DNA of 64,000 bases from Pseudomonas putida. GTDB lineage: Bacteria > Pseudomonadota > Gammaproteobacteria > Pseudomonadales > Pseudomonadaceae. Position numbers and translations under genes: made by a program. A model generated the notes under the pieces. That model was not told where the DNA came from and ran no database searches. It was given only the letters and a program-made list of their open reading frames with translations. Positions 26,523 to 38,433 of this stretch are shown one piece after another. The DNA is taken from contig NZ_JANHLK010000006.1 of the NCBI RefSeq assembly GCF_028682635.1, forward strand, positions 270,282 to 334,281, given 5' to 3'. The first letter of the stretch is position 1; each line of letters opens with the position of its first letter.

Positions 26523-26576
26523 CGGCCACAGGGATGTGGCCATTACAGGCCCCGGCATTCGTGTCGTGGCCTGTTC
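26523..26576 (+). terminator. Two hairpins after the BON gene
   Basis: GGCCAC/GTGGCC (26523-26540) is followed by GGCCCCGG and its partner near 26549-26570, then TGTTCTATTT. The second hairpin is the left part of the repeat unit that follows. Confidence 0.55.
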
Positions 26577-26600
26577 TATTTAGGACCAGGCAAAACAACT

Positions 26601-26688
26601 GTGGGAGCTACCCTGCTGGCGATAGCGATGTAACATTCAACACCTATGTTGACTGTCACACCGCTATCGCCAGCAGGCTGGCTCCCAC
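26601..26688. repeat. REPIN, array unit 1
   Basis: GTGGGAGCTACCCTGCTGGC at the left faces GCCAGCAGGCTGGCTCCCAC at the right. It differs from the unit 3 copy by one base. Confidence 0.85.
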
Positions 26689-26806
26689 ATTGGGATGTGT
26701 GGTGTTCAATTGCAGCGTTTGTCTATCACTCGGCATCCAGCATCCAGCATCCAGGCCCCGGCATTCGTGTCGGGGCCTGTTCTATTTAGGACCAGGCAAA
26801 ACAGCT

Positions 26807-26894
26807 GTGGGAGCTAGCCTGCTGGTGATAGCGGTGTGACATTCAACGCCTATGTTGACTGTTACAGCGCTATCGCCAGCAGGCTGGCTCCCAC
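26807..26894. repeat. REPIN, array unit 2
   Basis: Same 88-base palindrome; the inner part carries several changes (GATAGCGGTGTGAC) compared with units 1 and 3. Confidence 0.85.
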
Positions 26895-27005
26895 ATTGGG
26901 ATGTGTAGTGTTCAATTGCAGCGTTTGTCTATCACTCGGCGTCCATTATCCAGTCCCTGGCATTCGTGTCGGAGCCTGTTCTATTTAGGACCAGGCAAAA
27001 CAACT

Positions 27006-27093
27006 GTGGGAGCTAGCCTGCTGGCGATAGCGATGTAACATTCAACACCTATGTTGACTGTCACACCGCTATCGCCAGCAGGCTGGCTCCCAC
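27006..27093. repeat. REPIN, array unit 3
   Basis: Same 88-base palindrome, almost identical to unit 1. Confidence 0.85.
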
Positions 27094-27207
27094 ATTGGGA
27101 TGTGTGGTGTTCAATTGCAGTGTTTGTCTATTACTCGGCGTCTTGGTGCATCCAGTCCCTGGCATTCGTGTCGGGGCCTGTTCTATTTCAGTCCAGGCAA
27201 AACAACT

Positions 27208-27295
27208 GTGGGAGCTAGCCTGCTGGCGATAGCGATGTAACATTCAACACCTATGTTGACTGTCACCCCTCTATCGCCAGCAGGCTGGCTCCCAC
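27208..27295. repeat. REPIN, array unit 4
   Basis: Same 88-base palindrome, adjacent to the true end of the DUF748 gene. Confidence 0.85.
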
Positions 27296-27332
27296 AGTGG
27301 TATGTGCGTTGTTTAAATGCAGTGTTTGCCCA

Positions 27333-30287
27333 TCACTCGGCGTCCAGGTGCATTGGGGTGACGACCTTGCCGTCCTTTTCCGCTTCGCCCAACTGGGCGT
27401 CGATGAAGTACACCCGGTCGTCCGCGAGCTGACCCTTGTCGACCAGATAATCCTTGATGCTGCTGGCGCGTTCCTGGCCCAGCTCACGCAACAGCACTTC
27501 GCTGGAGCTCCAGAACTGGATCACGTCCGCTCGCATTTTCGCCGTGCGTTCTTCCTTGCCCAGGTCTTTCCATTCGGCGGGCGGCTGGACCTTCAGGCGC
27601 GTGCGGTAGATCCCTTCGAGCAGCGGACCTTTCTCGCTGTCCGGTACCTCAACCAGATTCGCCTTCGCCGGCACCTTGTCGCCGCGGCGCTGGAGCATTT
27701 TGTAGTAGTTGTACTGATATTCCCGTTCCAGGCGTTGCTCGGCGAGCAGCGGGCCATCACTGCTCTTGGCAGCGGTGCCTTCGATTTCCAGGCGCAAGGT
27801 CGGGCGTTCCTTGAGGGCCTGGGACAGTTTGACCAGGGCCGCTTCGGCGTCCTTGCTCAGGTCGCTCGAGCCCGGCGCGAATGACACGGTACCCAGGTCC
27901 TCCGAGCCACCACCGGCCACCAGGCCACCAATGAGTTTGAACGGCGCGGCGGCAGCCTTGACGATCAGGTTGCGCAGGGTTTGCCAGACAATCGGCATCA
28001 CGCTGAACTGCGGATTGTTGAGGTCGCCGGTCACCGGCAGTTCGATGGAAATCTTGCCGTCGACGTCCTTGAGCAGGGCGATCGCCAGTTTCAGCGGCAG
28101 GCTCACGGCATCCGGGCTGTCGACTTTTTCGCCCAGTTGCAACTGCTCGACCACTACCTTGTTTTCAGCCTTGAGCTGGCCTTTGGTGATCACGTAATGC
28201 AGGTCGAGGTTGAGTCGGCCTTTGCGGATGCGATAACCGGCGAACTTGCCGGAGTAGGGGGTCAGCGTGGTCAGTTCCACGCGTTTGAAGCTGGTGGCGA
28301 TGTCGAGGCTGGCCATCGGGTCGAACGGGTTGACCGCGCCCTTGATGGTCACCGGTGCGTAGCGGTCGACCTTGCCCTTGATATCGACAGTGGCCGGTTT
28401 CGCCTGGCGGCTGTCGATGGTGCCGATCGAACCGTTGAGCTGCTGGATGGCGGTGGCGAAGTTCGGGGTCAGGCTGAAGTCGGCGAAGTTCGCCGAACCG
28501 TCGTTGATGGCAATGCCGCCGATATGGATGCCCAGGGGCTTGTCCTTGCTGGCGACGGGTTTGGCCGCGGCAGGCTTTGCCCCTGCGTCGGGCGGTTGCG
28601 GAATCAGCAGGTCATCGATGTTGGTGGTGCGGTCATCGTTGATCATGAAGCGTGCATAGGGTTGCAGCAGGTTGATCTTGTCGATCGACAGGCTGTCGCC
28701 ATGTTGGTAGTTCAGGCCTTCGACCACCAACTGCTGCCACTTGAGAAAGTCCCGGGTTTTCAGGGTGTCGAGGGTGTGCAGCTGATCGACCTGAGCGCGG
28801 CCGGTGACGCTGAGGGCCAGAGGCTCGGTGCTTTTCAGGTTGACCGCCAGGTCGCTGCCGAGCATGCCGCTGCGCAGCTCCAGGCGAATGAACGGGCTGA
28901 TGTAGGACTGGGCGACACGCAGGTCAATGTCCTTGGTCTGTACGTTGAGCCTGGCGCTGACAGGCGCCAGGTTGACCTCGCCATCGGCCGTGAGCTTGCC
29001 CTGCTTGCCCACGCCGGTGTCGAGCTTGAGGGCGAAGGGCGAGCCATTGAGGCTGTCGAACTTCTGCAAGTCGAGATTCAGCGGGCTCAGCTCTACTTCC
29101 ACCGGCGGTTGCGCCTTGCGGTCCGCCAGATGCACTTTGTAATCGCGCAATTGCACATCGGTGAGCAGCACTTGCCAGGGTTTGCCAGGCTCTGCCGGTT
29201 CGGGTTTCGGCGAATCGGCGGCCGCCGGGGTGCTCGGCGGTTCGGCGTTGGCCTTGGCCGCCGGTTTTGACGGTTGGCTGGCGAACAGTTTCTGCCAGTC
29301 GAGCTGGCCATCGGCTTCCAGTGCCGCCCAGGTTTCCAGCTTTTGGCTGCGGATCTTGCCGACCACCACTTGCTGTTTGGCCAGGTCCACCGTGGTTTCG
29401 CTGATGTCCAGACGCTCGAGCTTCGCCAGCGGCCGTCCGTCCGGGGCCTTGATCGCGAAGGGTGCGACGCTGACTGCGAGGTTGTTCAGCAGCAGTTCGG
29501 TCTGCTTGGCCAGGCTGAGTTTGTAGTCGGTACTGAGGCTCATCACCCCGCTTTCGAGGTCCAGGGGCACGGCGTCGCGGACATAGGGCCAAAAGGCTTT
29601 CATCTTGCCGTCGGTAATTTTCAGCTTACCTTCAGAGGCGAACGGAATGAGGCTGAAGTTGCCGGTCCAGTCGACCTGGCCACCGTTGGGGCCAATAGCG
29701 ACCAGTTCCATGTCGGCGCTGTCTTCGGGCAAGGTGCTGAGGTTTTTCAGTTCGAAGTCGAGTTTGTCGTAGAGAAATTCGATCGGTTCGCTGGGGCGCT
29801 CATCCTTGAAGTGCAAGGCGCCGCCCGCCAGTTTGATCCGGTCTATGCGCAGCGGGAACGGCTTGGCGTTCGGATCGGCCGGCGTGGGTTCGCTCGCTGG
29901 CAGTTTGAACAGCCCGCGCAGATTGAGTTTGCCGTCCTTGCCGAAGAGGATTTCGGTCTTGGATTTTTCCAGTTCGATTTCCGACAGGTGCAGCGCCTGG
30001 GTCCAGAGGCTGTCGAGCTGCAGGTTGGCGTACAGGCGTTCGAAGCCGACCTGCTCTTTGCCGGGCTCGCCGATGTTCAGGCCCCAAAGGGTCACTTCAA
30101 GGCTGAACGGGTTGAGTTCGATACGCTGGAGGGTGGCGGGCGTCGTGGCGTAGTGGGCCAGTTGTTGGTTGGCAACGCGCAATGCGATGCCCGGCAAAAT
30201 CAGAAAGCCCAGCAGACTGTAGAGCGCCAGAGCAGTCAACAAGGCGCCGATGGCGCGAATCAATCCTTTGTACATGTGCGGCTTCAT
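27333..30287 (-). CDS. AsmA-like DUF748 protein with OmpA-like C-terminus
   Basis: A very large envelope protein (984 residues from MKPHMYKG at 30287; MYKG at 30275 is the alternative). It has one N-terminal membrane anchor (about 5-30), a long repetitive beta-rich DUF748 region, and a C-terminal stretch resembling the OmpA peptidoglycan-binding domain (VSFAPGSSDLSKDAEAALVK). DUF748 is related to AsmA/YhdP/TamB proteins, which bridge the periplasm and move phospholipids; that role is an inference here. A Pro/Ala-rich linker lies near 345-375. The gene stands alone and ends in the REPIN array. Confidence 0.8.
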   Translation of the reverse strand: MKPHMYKGLIRAIGALLTALALYSLLGFLILPGIALRVANQQLAHYATTPATLQRIELNPFSLEVTLWGLNIGEPGKEQVGFERLYANLQLDSLWTQALHLSEIELEKSKTEILFGKDGKLNLRGLFKLPASEPTPADPNAKPFPLRIDRIKLAGGALHFKDERPSEPIEFLYDKLDFELKNLSTLPEDSADMELVAIGPNGGQVDWTGNFSLIPFASEGKLKITDGKMKAFWPYVRDAVPLDLESGVMSLSTDYKLSLAKQTELLLNNLAVSVAPFAIKAPDGRPLAKLERLDISETTVDLAKQQVVVGKIRSQKLETWAALEADGQLDWQKLFASQPSKPAAKANAEPPSTPAAADSPKPEPAEPGKPWQVLLTDVQLRDYKVHLADRKAQPPVEVELSPLNLDLQKFDSLNGSPFALKLDTGVGKQGKLTADGEVNLAPVSARLNVQTKDIDLRVAQSYISPFIRLELRSGMLGSDLAVNLKSTEPLALSVTGRAQVDQLHTLDTLKTRDFLKWQQLVVEGLNYQHGDSLSIDKINLLQPYARFMINDDRTTNIDDLLIPQPPDAGAKPAAAKPVASKDKPLGIHIGGIAINDGSANFADFSLTPNFATAIQQLNGSIGTIDSRQAKPATVDIKGKVDRYAPVTIKGAVNPFDPMASLDIATSFKRVELTTLTPYSGKFAGYRIRKGRLNLDLHYVITKGQLKAENKVVVEQLQLGEKVDSPDAVSLPLKLAIALLKDVDGKISIELPVTGDLNNPQFSVMPIVWQTLRNLIVKAAAAPFKLIGGLVAGGGSEDLGTVSFAPGSSDLSKDAEAALVKLSQALKERPTLRLEIEGTAAKSSDGPLLAEQRLEREYQYNYYKMLQRRGDKVPAKANLVEVPDSEKGPLLEGIYRTRLKVQPPAEWKDLGKEERTAKMRADVIQFWSSSEVLLRELGQERASSIKDYLVDKGQLADDRVYFIDAQLGEAEKDGKVVTPMHLDAE

Positions 30288-30380
30288 CTGTCTGGATCGG
30301 AGTGCCTTGGAGTATGGCACGCGATTTCGGTTCCGAAGTCCTCACATCCTGCGGGATTTGTCGGAAAACAACGGCGACAT

Positions 30381-31397
30381 TCAGAACTGCAGAATCAGGG
30401 TTTTCAGGGGTGGCTGCTGGTCCATCGACGGGAAATCGCCGCCTGGTTTCATCACCGTCCACTCCCGTACCGGCCGGCCGGCTTTCTCGGCGCAACGCAA
30501 AACCTGCTCGCGCCAGTCGTCCATGCTGACTTTTGCCAGGTTGTTGCAGCAGATCAGCACGCCGTTGTCAGCGGTGGTCAGGACTGCCGGCTTGAGCAGG
30601 CTCTGATAGTCGCGCAGCAGGTCGACGGTACCGAAAGCACTCTTGGCCCAGGCCGGTGGATCGAGCAGCACCAGGTCGTACTGTCGCTGTTCCAGGCGCT
30701 GATAGCTCGGCAGTTTCTGCCCGCGACGCTGGCTGATGGGCAGGCCGGCCAACTGGCGAATGGCCGGGAAGTAGTCGGACTGGATGAATTGCATGGTCGA
30801 CAATTGCGGGTTGAGCAAGCCATTCTCGCGCCCGACCGCCAGGTTGCCTTCGGCGAAGTCCAGGTTGCACACCTCGCTGGCACCCCCGGCTGCGGCGCTG
30901 AGACCGACCCCGCAGGTGTAGGCGAACAGGTTCAGTACGCTTTTGTTTTTGCTGTGGTCCTTGACCCAGCCACGGGTGTTGCGCAGGTCGAGGAACAACA
31001 GCGGGTCCTGCCCGGCGTGGCGCCCGCGCACCCGATAATTGAGGCCCCACTCGTGGCCCACCAGGTCTTGCAGCGCGGCTTCGTCGGCACGGTAGACAGT
31101 GTCTTCGCGGTCGATGCGCGAGTTGCCACGGGAGCGGTCGTTGTAGACCAGCAGGGTTTCAAACCCCAAGTGTTGATTGACCATTTCGTGCAGTTGCAGC
31201 AACGCTTCGCGGTCGAGCGACTGGTGGAAACTCTGCACCATCAGTTGCGGGCCGTAGCGGTCGATGGTCAGGCCGCCGGCGCCTTCCTGGCTGCCATGGA
31301 ACAGGCGATAGCAGTCGGTGCCCTGGCTGTGCAGTTCGGCCAGCAGATCCTGACGATGTTCAAGGGCGGCGCGCAGCGCCTGATTCAAGGAGGACAT
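30381..31397 (-). CDS. Class I SAM-dependent methyltransferase, RlmI-like
   Basis: A 338-residue methyltransferase of the COG1092 group, which includes the 23S rRNA m5C methyltransferase RlmI. The Rossmann part begins with VLNLFAYTCGVGLSAAAGGA (SAM-binding motif I, near 155) and has the catalytic-loop motif LVLLDPPAWAKS (motif IV, near 243). It lacks an obvious N-terminal PUA domain of the RlmI length. The RNA target is not shown by sequence. It is 93 bases upstream of the DUF748 gene, on the same strand. Confidence 0.78.
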   Translation of the reverse strand: MSSLNQALRAALEHRQDLLAELHSQGTDCYRLFHGSQEGAGGLTIDRYGPQLMVQSFHQSLDREALLQLHEMVNQHLGFETLLVYNDRSRGNSRIDREDTVYRADEAALQDLVGHEWGLNYRVRGRHAGQDPLLFLDLRNTRGWVKDHSKNKSVLNLFAYTCGVGLSAAAGGASEVCNLDFAEGNLAVGRENGLLNPQLSTMQFIQSDYFPAIRQLAGLPISQRRGQKLPSYQRLEQRQYDLVLLDPPAWAKSAFGTVDLLRDYQSLLKPAVLTTADNGVLICCNNLAKVSMDDWREQVLRCAEKAGRPVREWTVMKPGGDFPSMDQQPPLKTLILQF

Positions 31398-31448
31398 GCC
31401 GGGCGCCTTGCAGGTGGAATTGGGCGCGGGAGTTTAGCAGGTACTGAG

Positions 31449-31498
31449 TTTGAAGCTTCAAGCTTCGAGCTTCAAGCTTGCCGCTCCGAGCTTCAGCT
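31449..31498. repeat. Iterated AGCTTC motif
   Basis: AAGCTTCAAGCTTCGAGCTT and following bases are built of overlapping direct and inverted AGCTTC/GAAGCT words. The block spans the end of the DUF2236 gene. Similar short repeats are scattered in Pseudomonas intergenic DNA. Confidence 0.6.
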
Positions 31499-32365
31499 CA
31501 GCAGACCCATCCGTCTCTTCGCACGATGTACCGAGCCATTGCGCACCGCCCAGCGCAGCATCGGCGCACTGCGGTTGACGCTGGCGCGGATCAATTTGCG
31601 TTGCAGCGGGCCTTGGTGCACGCCAAGCATGTCACTGGCCCAGTCCGGCAGCAGATCGATCCCGGCCTGCATCATCAAACCGCCGAATGGCTTGGCCAGA
31701 CGGCTGGGGGAGGGGGCGTTCAACAGCAATCGCAGCACTTCCCGACTGCGTTCGTCGCACAGCAGCTGCGGGCGAATGCGCTCAAGATAAGCGGCAATCT
31801 CCTGCCGGGAGCGCGGCACGTCACGGGCGCCCAGGCGTTCGGCCACCAGCGCGATCTCTGCGTAATAACGATCCTGATCGGCCAGGGACAGGTGCGGATT
31901 GCGATAACGCAAATGGGCGGCGAGGAAGTTGCTGACCTCCGCCACATGCACCCAGGTCAGCAGATCGGGGTCGCTGGCGGCATAGGGCCGGCCATCGGGT
32001 GCGGTGCCTGTGACTTGCAGGTGGATGGTGCGCACTTTTTCGATCAGCCAGTCGGCATCCTGTCGTGAGCCAAAAGTGGTGCCGGAAATGAATTGCCCGG
32101 TGCGACGCAGGCGACCGAGCATGTCCTCGCGAAAGTTCGAATGGTCCCACACACCCGCCAGGGCCAGCGGGTGCAGGGCCTGCAACATCAGGGCGCTGAT
32201 GCCGCCGATCAACATGCTGCTGAAGTCGCCGTGGACTTGCCAGCTCACCGAGTCGGGCCCGAACAGCCCGGGGTCGCCCTTGGGGTTTTCCAGGTCGAGT
32301 TTGCCCAGGGACAGGCCGGTCAGGCTCATGATCTGGGTTTCGATGCGATTGCGGATGAATTCCAT
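31493..32365 (-). CDS. DUF2236 / MpaB-like oxygenase-family protein
   Basis: A 290-residue member of DUF2236, related to latex-clearing protein and MpaB, which bind haem. The family motifs are present: LMLQALHPLALAGVWDHSN near residue 60 (the His-Pro pair) and TWVHVAEVSNFLAAH near 137, both candidate haem ligand regions. The substrate is unknown. A REPIN precedes the gene. Confidence 0.78.
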   Translation of the reverse strand: MEFIRNRIETQIMSLTGLSLGKLDLENPKGDPGLFGPDSVSWQVHGDFSSMLIGGISALMLQALHPLALAGVWDHSNFREDMLGRLRRTGQFISGTTFGSRQDADWLIEKVRTIHLQVTGTAPDGRPYAASDPDLLTWVHVAEVSNFLAAHLRYRNPHLSLADQDRYYAEIALVAERLGARDVPRSRQEIAAYLERIRPQLLCDERSREVLRLLLNAPSPSRLAKPFGGLMMQAGIDLLPDWASDMLGVHQGPLQRKLIRASVNRSAPMLRWAVRNGSVHRAKRRMGLLS

Positions 32366-32382
32366 GGTGTCCCGGTGATTGA

Positions 32383-32462
32383 CTGTAGGAGCTGCCGCAG
32401 GCTGCGATCTTTTGATCCTGAAAGCAACGTCAAAAGATCGCAGCCTGCGGCAGCTCCTACAG
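32383..32462. repeat. REPIN
   Basis: CTGTAGGAGCTGCCGCAGGC and its inverted copy flank a short centre; the arms extend to GCGATCTTTTGA, so almost the whole element is one palindrome. Confidence 0.85.
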
Positions 32463-32476
32463 GAGGCGGCAGTACG

Positions 32477-34414
<1,938 letters not shown>

Positions 34415-34463
34415 GACGGTTCCTTCTTCTTGTTGTGGCGAAGAGGGGAGCTGCGCGACCCTC

Positions 34464-34552
34464 GTAGGAGCTGGCTTGCCAGCGAAAGCGGTGTATCAGT
34501 CGACATAAGTATTGCCTGATATACCGTCTTCGCTGGCAAGCCAGCTCCTACA
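34464..34552. repeat. REPIN
   Basis: GTAGGAGCTGGCTTGCCAGC at the left and GCTGGCAAGCCAGCTCCTAC at the right, about 45 bases apart, between acsA and pgi. Confidence 0.85.
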
Positions 34553-34573
34553 AAGGTTAGTACAAGCGTCAAA

Positions 34574-36238
34574 TCAGCCGCGGTGACGTCCGCGGAAGTA
34601 GTTGATCAAGCCCTGGGTGGACGCGTCGTCAGCCGGGGTTTCTTCGCTGCCGACCAGGCGGTTGTAGACGCCTTTGCCCAGTTCCTTGCCCAGCTCCACA
34701 CCCCATTGGTCGAAGGCATTGATGCCCCAGATCACGCTTTGCACGAAGACTTTGTGCTCGTACATCGCCACCAGCGCACCCAGGCGCCGCGGGCTGATGC
34801 GCTCGACCACCAGGGTGTTGCTCGGACGGTTGCCCGGGATGACCTTGTGCGGCGCAAGGCTCTGCACCTGCTCTTCGCTCATGCCTTTGTCACGCAGCTC
34901 GGCCTGGGCTTCGGCCAGGGTCTTGCCGAGCATCAGCGCCTGGCTTTGCGACAGGCAGTTGGCGTACAGCCACTGGTGGTGGTCGGCCACCGGGTTGAAG
35001 CTGACGATCGGCACGATGAAGTCGGCCGGGATCAGTTGGGTGCCCTGGTGCAGCAACTGGTGGTAAGCGTGCTGGCCGTTGCAACCTACGCCACCCCAGA
35101 TCACCGGGCCGGTGTCGGTGCTGACGGGCGTACCGTCCTGGCGCACGCTCTTGCCGTTGGATTCCATGTCCAGCTGTTGCAGGTGCTTGGTGATGTTACG
35201 CAGGTAGTGGTCGTACGGCAGGATCGCGTGGCTTTGCGCGCCCCAGAAATTGCCGTACCACACGCCGAGCAGGGCCAGCAGCACCGGCATGTTCTGGTCG
35301 AACGGGGTGTTCAGGAAGTGCTGGTCCATGGTGTACGCACCGGACAGCAGTTCCTTGAAGTTCGACATGCCGATGGCCAGGGCGATCGGCAAACCGATGG
35401 CCGACCACAGCGAGTAACGCCCGCCGACCCAGTCCCACATCGGGAAGATGTTCTCTTCGCGGATGCCGAACGCTACGGCGGCGGCGTTGTTGCTCGATAC
35501 TGCGATGAAGTGGCGATGCAGTTCGGCTTCCGAGCCACCCTGGGCCAGGTACCAGGCACGTGCGGCCTGGGCGTTTTTCAGCGTTTCGAGGGTGTTGAAG
35601 GATTTCGACGAAACGATGAACAGCGTGGTCTCGGCGCGCAGCTTCATGGCCAGTTCGTGGAACTCGCTGCCATCGATGTTTGCCAGGTAGTGGCAACGCA
35701 CACCTTTCTGGGCATAGGCCAGCAGGGCTTCGGACACCAGCTCGGGCCCCAGGAACGAACCACCGATGCCGATGTTGACCACGTCAGTGATCGGCTTCTC
35801 GGAGTAGCCGCGCCACAGGCCGTCGTGGATACGGCCCACGAGGTCGGTGATCTGGTTCAATACCTTGTGCACCTCAGGCATCACGTTGACGCCGTTGACC
35901 GACAACTTGTCGCCGACCGGACGACGCAGGGCGGTGTGCAGGGCAGGGCGTCCTTCGGAGGCGTTGACGATCTCGCCATCGAACAGCGATTTGATCGCGC
36001 CCTTGAGGTCGACTTCGTCGGCCAGGCCCACCAGCAGGTCGCGGGTCTGGGCGTTGATCAGGTTCTTCGAGTAGTCGAGAAACAGACCGCAGCTACTGAG
36101 GGTGAATTGATTGAAGCGCTGCGGGTCGGCGTTGAAGGCCTCGCGCATGTTGAAATCCTGCATGGCCTGGCGGTGGTCTTTCAACGCCTGCCAGGCGGGC
36201 AGGGCGGTCACGTCGTGGGGGGTGCGGTAATACGCCAT
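34574..36238 (-). CDS. pgi: Glucose-6-phosphate isomerase
   Basis: Pgi interconverts glucose-6-phosphate and fructose-6-phosphate. In Pseudomonas, which lacks phosphofructokinase, it serves gluconeogenesis and the cyclic Entner-Doudoroff route. The 554-residue protein has the signatures [16 protein letters not shown] and the late [28 protein letters not shown] chose [14 protein letters not shown] at 36238, giving the normal length; the frame opens 66 bases earlier. It lies downstream of panC on the same strand, after a 209-base gap with a palindrome. Confidence 0.95.
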   Translation of the reverse strand: MAYYRTPHDVTALPAWQALKDHRQAMQDFNMREAFNADPQRFNQFTLSSCGLFLDYSKNLINAQTRDLLVGLADEVDLKGAIKSLFDGEIVNASEGRPALHTALRRPVGDKLSVNGVNVMPEVHKVLNQITDLVGRIHDGLWRGYSEKPITDVVNIGIGGSFLGPELVSEALLAYAQKGVRCHYLANIDGSEFHELAMKLRAETTLFIVSSKSFNTLETLKNAQAARAWYLAQGGSEAELHRHFIAVSSNNAAAVAFGIREENIFPMWDWVGGRYSLWSAIGLPIALAIGMSNFKELLSGAYTMDQHFLNTPFDQNMPVLLALLGVWYGNFWGAQSHAILPYDHYLRNITKHLQQLDMESNGKSVRQDGTPVSTDTGPVIWGGVGCNGQHAYHQLLHQGTQLIPADFIVPIVSFNPVADHHQWLYANCLSQSQALMLGKTLAEAQAELRDKGMSEEQVQSLAPHKVIPGNRPSNTLVVERISPRRLGALVAMYEHKVFVQSVIWGINAFDQWGVELGKELGKGVYNRLVGSEETPADDASTQGLINYFRGRHRG

Positions 36239-36408
36239 CGCTGCGGGTTTCCTTTTACTTGAACTGCCTTTAAGACACTGAAAATACCGGAATGTCCTGA
36301 CCACTGACTGGCGGTAACCCGGTTAGCCTGCGTGCACACGATTAAATAGCGCAGACCGGTAACAGTAAACCCAGTGAGACGATCTGTCTTGGCTTTGTCG
36401 GACCTGCG

Positions 36409-36430
36409 ACCGGTACTTTTTTGTACCGGT
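36409..36430 (-). terminator. Palindrome after panBC, possible terminator
   Basis: ACCGGTAC and GTACCGGT form a perfect eight-pair stem around six T residues (six A on the minus strand). No U run follows on the minus strand, so it is a weak candidate terminator for the panB-panC unit. Confidence 0.4.
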
Positions 36431-36447
36431 GCGGTCGTGGGGGGATT

Positions 36448-37308
36448 TCAGGCGGGGGTGTCGAGGTTCAGGTGCAGGTTGTCGATCAGGCGCGTCGTCC
36501 CCAGGAACGCCGCCACCAGGATCACCAGGTCGCGATCTTCCGGGGTGGCCGGGCGCAGGCTCAGCCCATGGCGAATTTCCAGGTAGTCGGGACGCAGGCC
36601 CGCCGCTTCGAGCTGTTGCAGCTTGGCACGGATCAGGGCCGGGTAATCGCGCTCGCCTTGTTTGATCGCTTCGGCGATCTCGCTCAGCGTGCGATACACC
36701 ACCGGCGCCACGGCGCGCTGATCTGCGTCGAGGAAGCCATTGCGCGACGACAGCGCCAGGCCATCGGCCGCCCGCACCGTCGGCTCGCCAATGATCTGGA
36801 TCGGCATGTTCAGGTCATGCACCAGCGCGCGAATGACTGCCAGTTGCTGAAAGTCTTTCTGGCCGAAGATCGCCAGGTCCGGCTGGACCATGTTGAACAG
36901 CTTGCTGACCACCGTTGCCACGCCTTCGAAATGCCCCGGACGGCTGGCGCCGCACAGGCCTTCGGAAAGCTGCGGGACGCTGACGCGGGTCTGGCCGGTC
37001 ATGCCGCCGGGGTACATCTCTTCAACGGTCGGCGCGAACAGCAGGTCGCAACCGGCTTCGAGCAGTTTTTCCTGGTCGGCGGCGAGGGTGCGCGGGTATT
37101 TGTCGAGGTCTTCGCCAGCACCGAACTGCAGCGGGTTGACGAAAATGCTCGCGACCACGAAATCCACCCGCTGGGTGGCCTTGGTGATCAGCGCGACATG
37201 CCCGCTGTGCAGGTTGCCCATGGTCGGCACAAAGCCGATGCGCTTGCCTTCACTGCGGGCACGGGCCACGGCGGCCCGTAGTTCGCGTACGGTTTTGACG
37301 GTGTTCAT
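36448..37308 (-). CDS. panC: Pantothenate synthetase
   Basis: PanC joins pantoate and beta-alanine with ATP to make pantothenate. The 286-residue protein has the HIGH-type motif [14 protein letters not shown] (near 30), the pantoate-binding [13 protein letters not shown] and the KMSKS-equivalent ALSSRNGFL. Its start overlaps the panB stop by four bases, giving the panB-panC operon that supplies CoA synthesis (finished by coaE elsewhere in the window). Confidence 0.96.
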   Translation of the reverse strand: MNTVKTVRELRAAVARARSEGKRIGFVPTMGNLHSGHVALITKATQRVDFVVASIFVNPLQFGAGEDLDKYPRTLAADQEKLLEAGCDLLFAPTVEEMYPGGMTGQTRVSVPQLSEGLCGASRPGHFEGVATVVSKLFNMVQPDLAIFGQKDFQQLAVIRALVHDLNMPIQIIGEPTVRAADGLALSSRNGFLDADQRAVAPVVYRTLSEIAEAIKQGERDYPALIRAKLQQLEAAGLRPDYLEIRHGLSLRPATPEDRDLVILVAAFLGTTRLIDNLHLNLDTPA

Positions 37309-38105
37309 GCAGAGAATCCGTGTTCGATGCCTGGGAAAGTCGCCGCTTTGACTTCAGTGACGTAAGCGCTCAGGGCCGCGTGAATGCTTTCCTGGCCGGC
37401 CATGAAGTTTTTCACGAACTTGGGGACGCGACCGGTAATCGACAGGCCCAGCATGTCGTGCAGGACCAGTACCTGGCCGTCGGTGCGGTGGCCGGCGCCA
37501 ATCCCGATGACCGGAATGCCCACGGCCTGGGTGATTTCTTCGGCCAATTCGCTCGGCACGCATTCGAGCAGCAGCATCGACGCGCCGGCCTGTTCCAGCG
37601 CGATGGCATCGGCACGCATCTGCCGCGCCTGGTTTTCGTTGCGACCCTGGACCTTGTAGCCGCCGAGGATGTTCACCGATTGCGGGGTCAGGCCCATGTG
37701 GGCACAGACCGGAACGCCCCGTTCTGCCAACAGGCGGATCGAGTCCGCCAGCCACAACGCGCCTTCAACCTTGATCATGTGAGCGCCGGCCTGCATCAGC
37801 AGGGCGCTGTTGGTCATGGCCTGTTCCGTGGTGGCGTAGGCCATGAAGGGCAAGTCGGCAAGGATCAGGGCGTCGGTGTTACCGCGTTTGACGGCTGCCA
37901 CATGGTAAGCCATTTCGGCGGTGGTGACCGGCAGGGTGCTGTCGTGACCTTGCAGAACCATGCCGAGTGAGTCGCCCACCAGCAGCACTTCGACGCCGGC
38001 CTGGTTGCAGGCGTGGGCGAAGGTTGCGTCATAGCAGGTCAGCATGGTGATTTTTTCACCTTTTTGCTTGAGACCTTGCAGAGTGGTCAGGGTGATGGCT
38101 GGCAT
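37305..38105 (-). CDS. panB: 3-methyl-2-oxobutanoate hydroxymethyltransferase
   Basis: PanB adds a hydroxymethyl group from methylene-THF to ketoisovalerate, the first committed step to pantothenate. The 266-residue TIM-barrel enzyme has the metal-binding [14 protein letters not shown] (Asp of VGDS), VKVEGA-like [12 protein letters not shown] and the late [20 protein letters not shown]. Its substrate ketoisovalerate comes from the ilv pathway, also encoded in this window. Confidence 0.96.
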   Translation of the reverse strand: MPAITLTTLQGLKQKGEKITMLTCYDATFAHACNQAGVEVLLVGDSLGMVLQGHDSTLPVTTAEMAYHVAAVKRGNTDALILADLPFMAYATTEQAMTNSALLMQAGAHMIKVEGALWLADSIRLLAERGVPVCAHMGLTPQSVNILGGYKVQGRNENQARQMRADAIALEQAGASMLLLECVPSELAEEITQAVGIPVIGIGAGHRTDGQVLVLHDMLGLSITGRVPKFVKNFMAGQESIHAALSAYVTEVKAATFPGIEHGFSA

Positions 38106-38350
38106 GAAAAGTTCCTCATTCAGGCGCTGTGGAAACTACTGCGAGTAACGCGCGTGATTCTTCGTTGAATACAGGCGCACGGTCTTTTGTCGTGCTTTGA
38201 AGGCCTGGATTGCGCCCTTGATGCCGTGGTGACGGCAGCGGGACGCCTATAGTCGTGAGGAGAACGTGGGAAGTCAATTGCGTGTGTTACCGCATTGTTA
38301 CGCCCGCGGTGTTACCGGGGTGACTGATGCGTTTCAGCAAATGCCAACAT

Positions 38351-38426
38351 CAAAAGATCGCAGCCTTCGGCAGCTCCTACAGGTCATCACCGTCCTGTAG
38401 GAGCTGCCGAAGGCTGCGATCTTTTG
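38351..38426. repeat. REPIN in the panB-folK gap
   Basis: CAAAAGATCGCAGCCTTCGG and its inverted copy form a nearly perfect palindrome over 76 bases. The gap 38106-38433 otherwise shows no gene; it must hold the panB promoter, which I cannot place with confidence. Confidence 0.85.
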
Positions 38427-38433
38427 GTGCAAC

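Larger units (their letters stand above)
26548..27350. repeat. Four-unit REPIN tandem array with copied DUF748 gene ends
   Basis: A unit of about 200 bases is repeated four times; the same point (CATTCGTGTCG) falls at 26556, 26762, 26961 and 27163, giving periods of 206, 199 and 202. Each unit has a GGCCCCGG-type hairpin, the word TGTTCTATTT, an 88-base REPIN and a tail (CACTCGGC plus GTCCA or ATCCA) that matches the true 3' end of the convergent DUF748 gene at 27333. There is no open gene in 26439-27332; the whole gap is this array. Confidence 0.85.

Noticed and set aside
26548..27350. Possible CRISPR array
   Set aside because: The repeats are about 200 bases and contain REPIN palindromes; there are no unique spacers of 30-40 bases and no cas gene.
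29274..31790. 838-codon plus-strand frame antisense to the DUF748 and methyltransferase genes
   Set aside because: It runs across two clear genes on the other strand and resembles no family.
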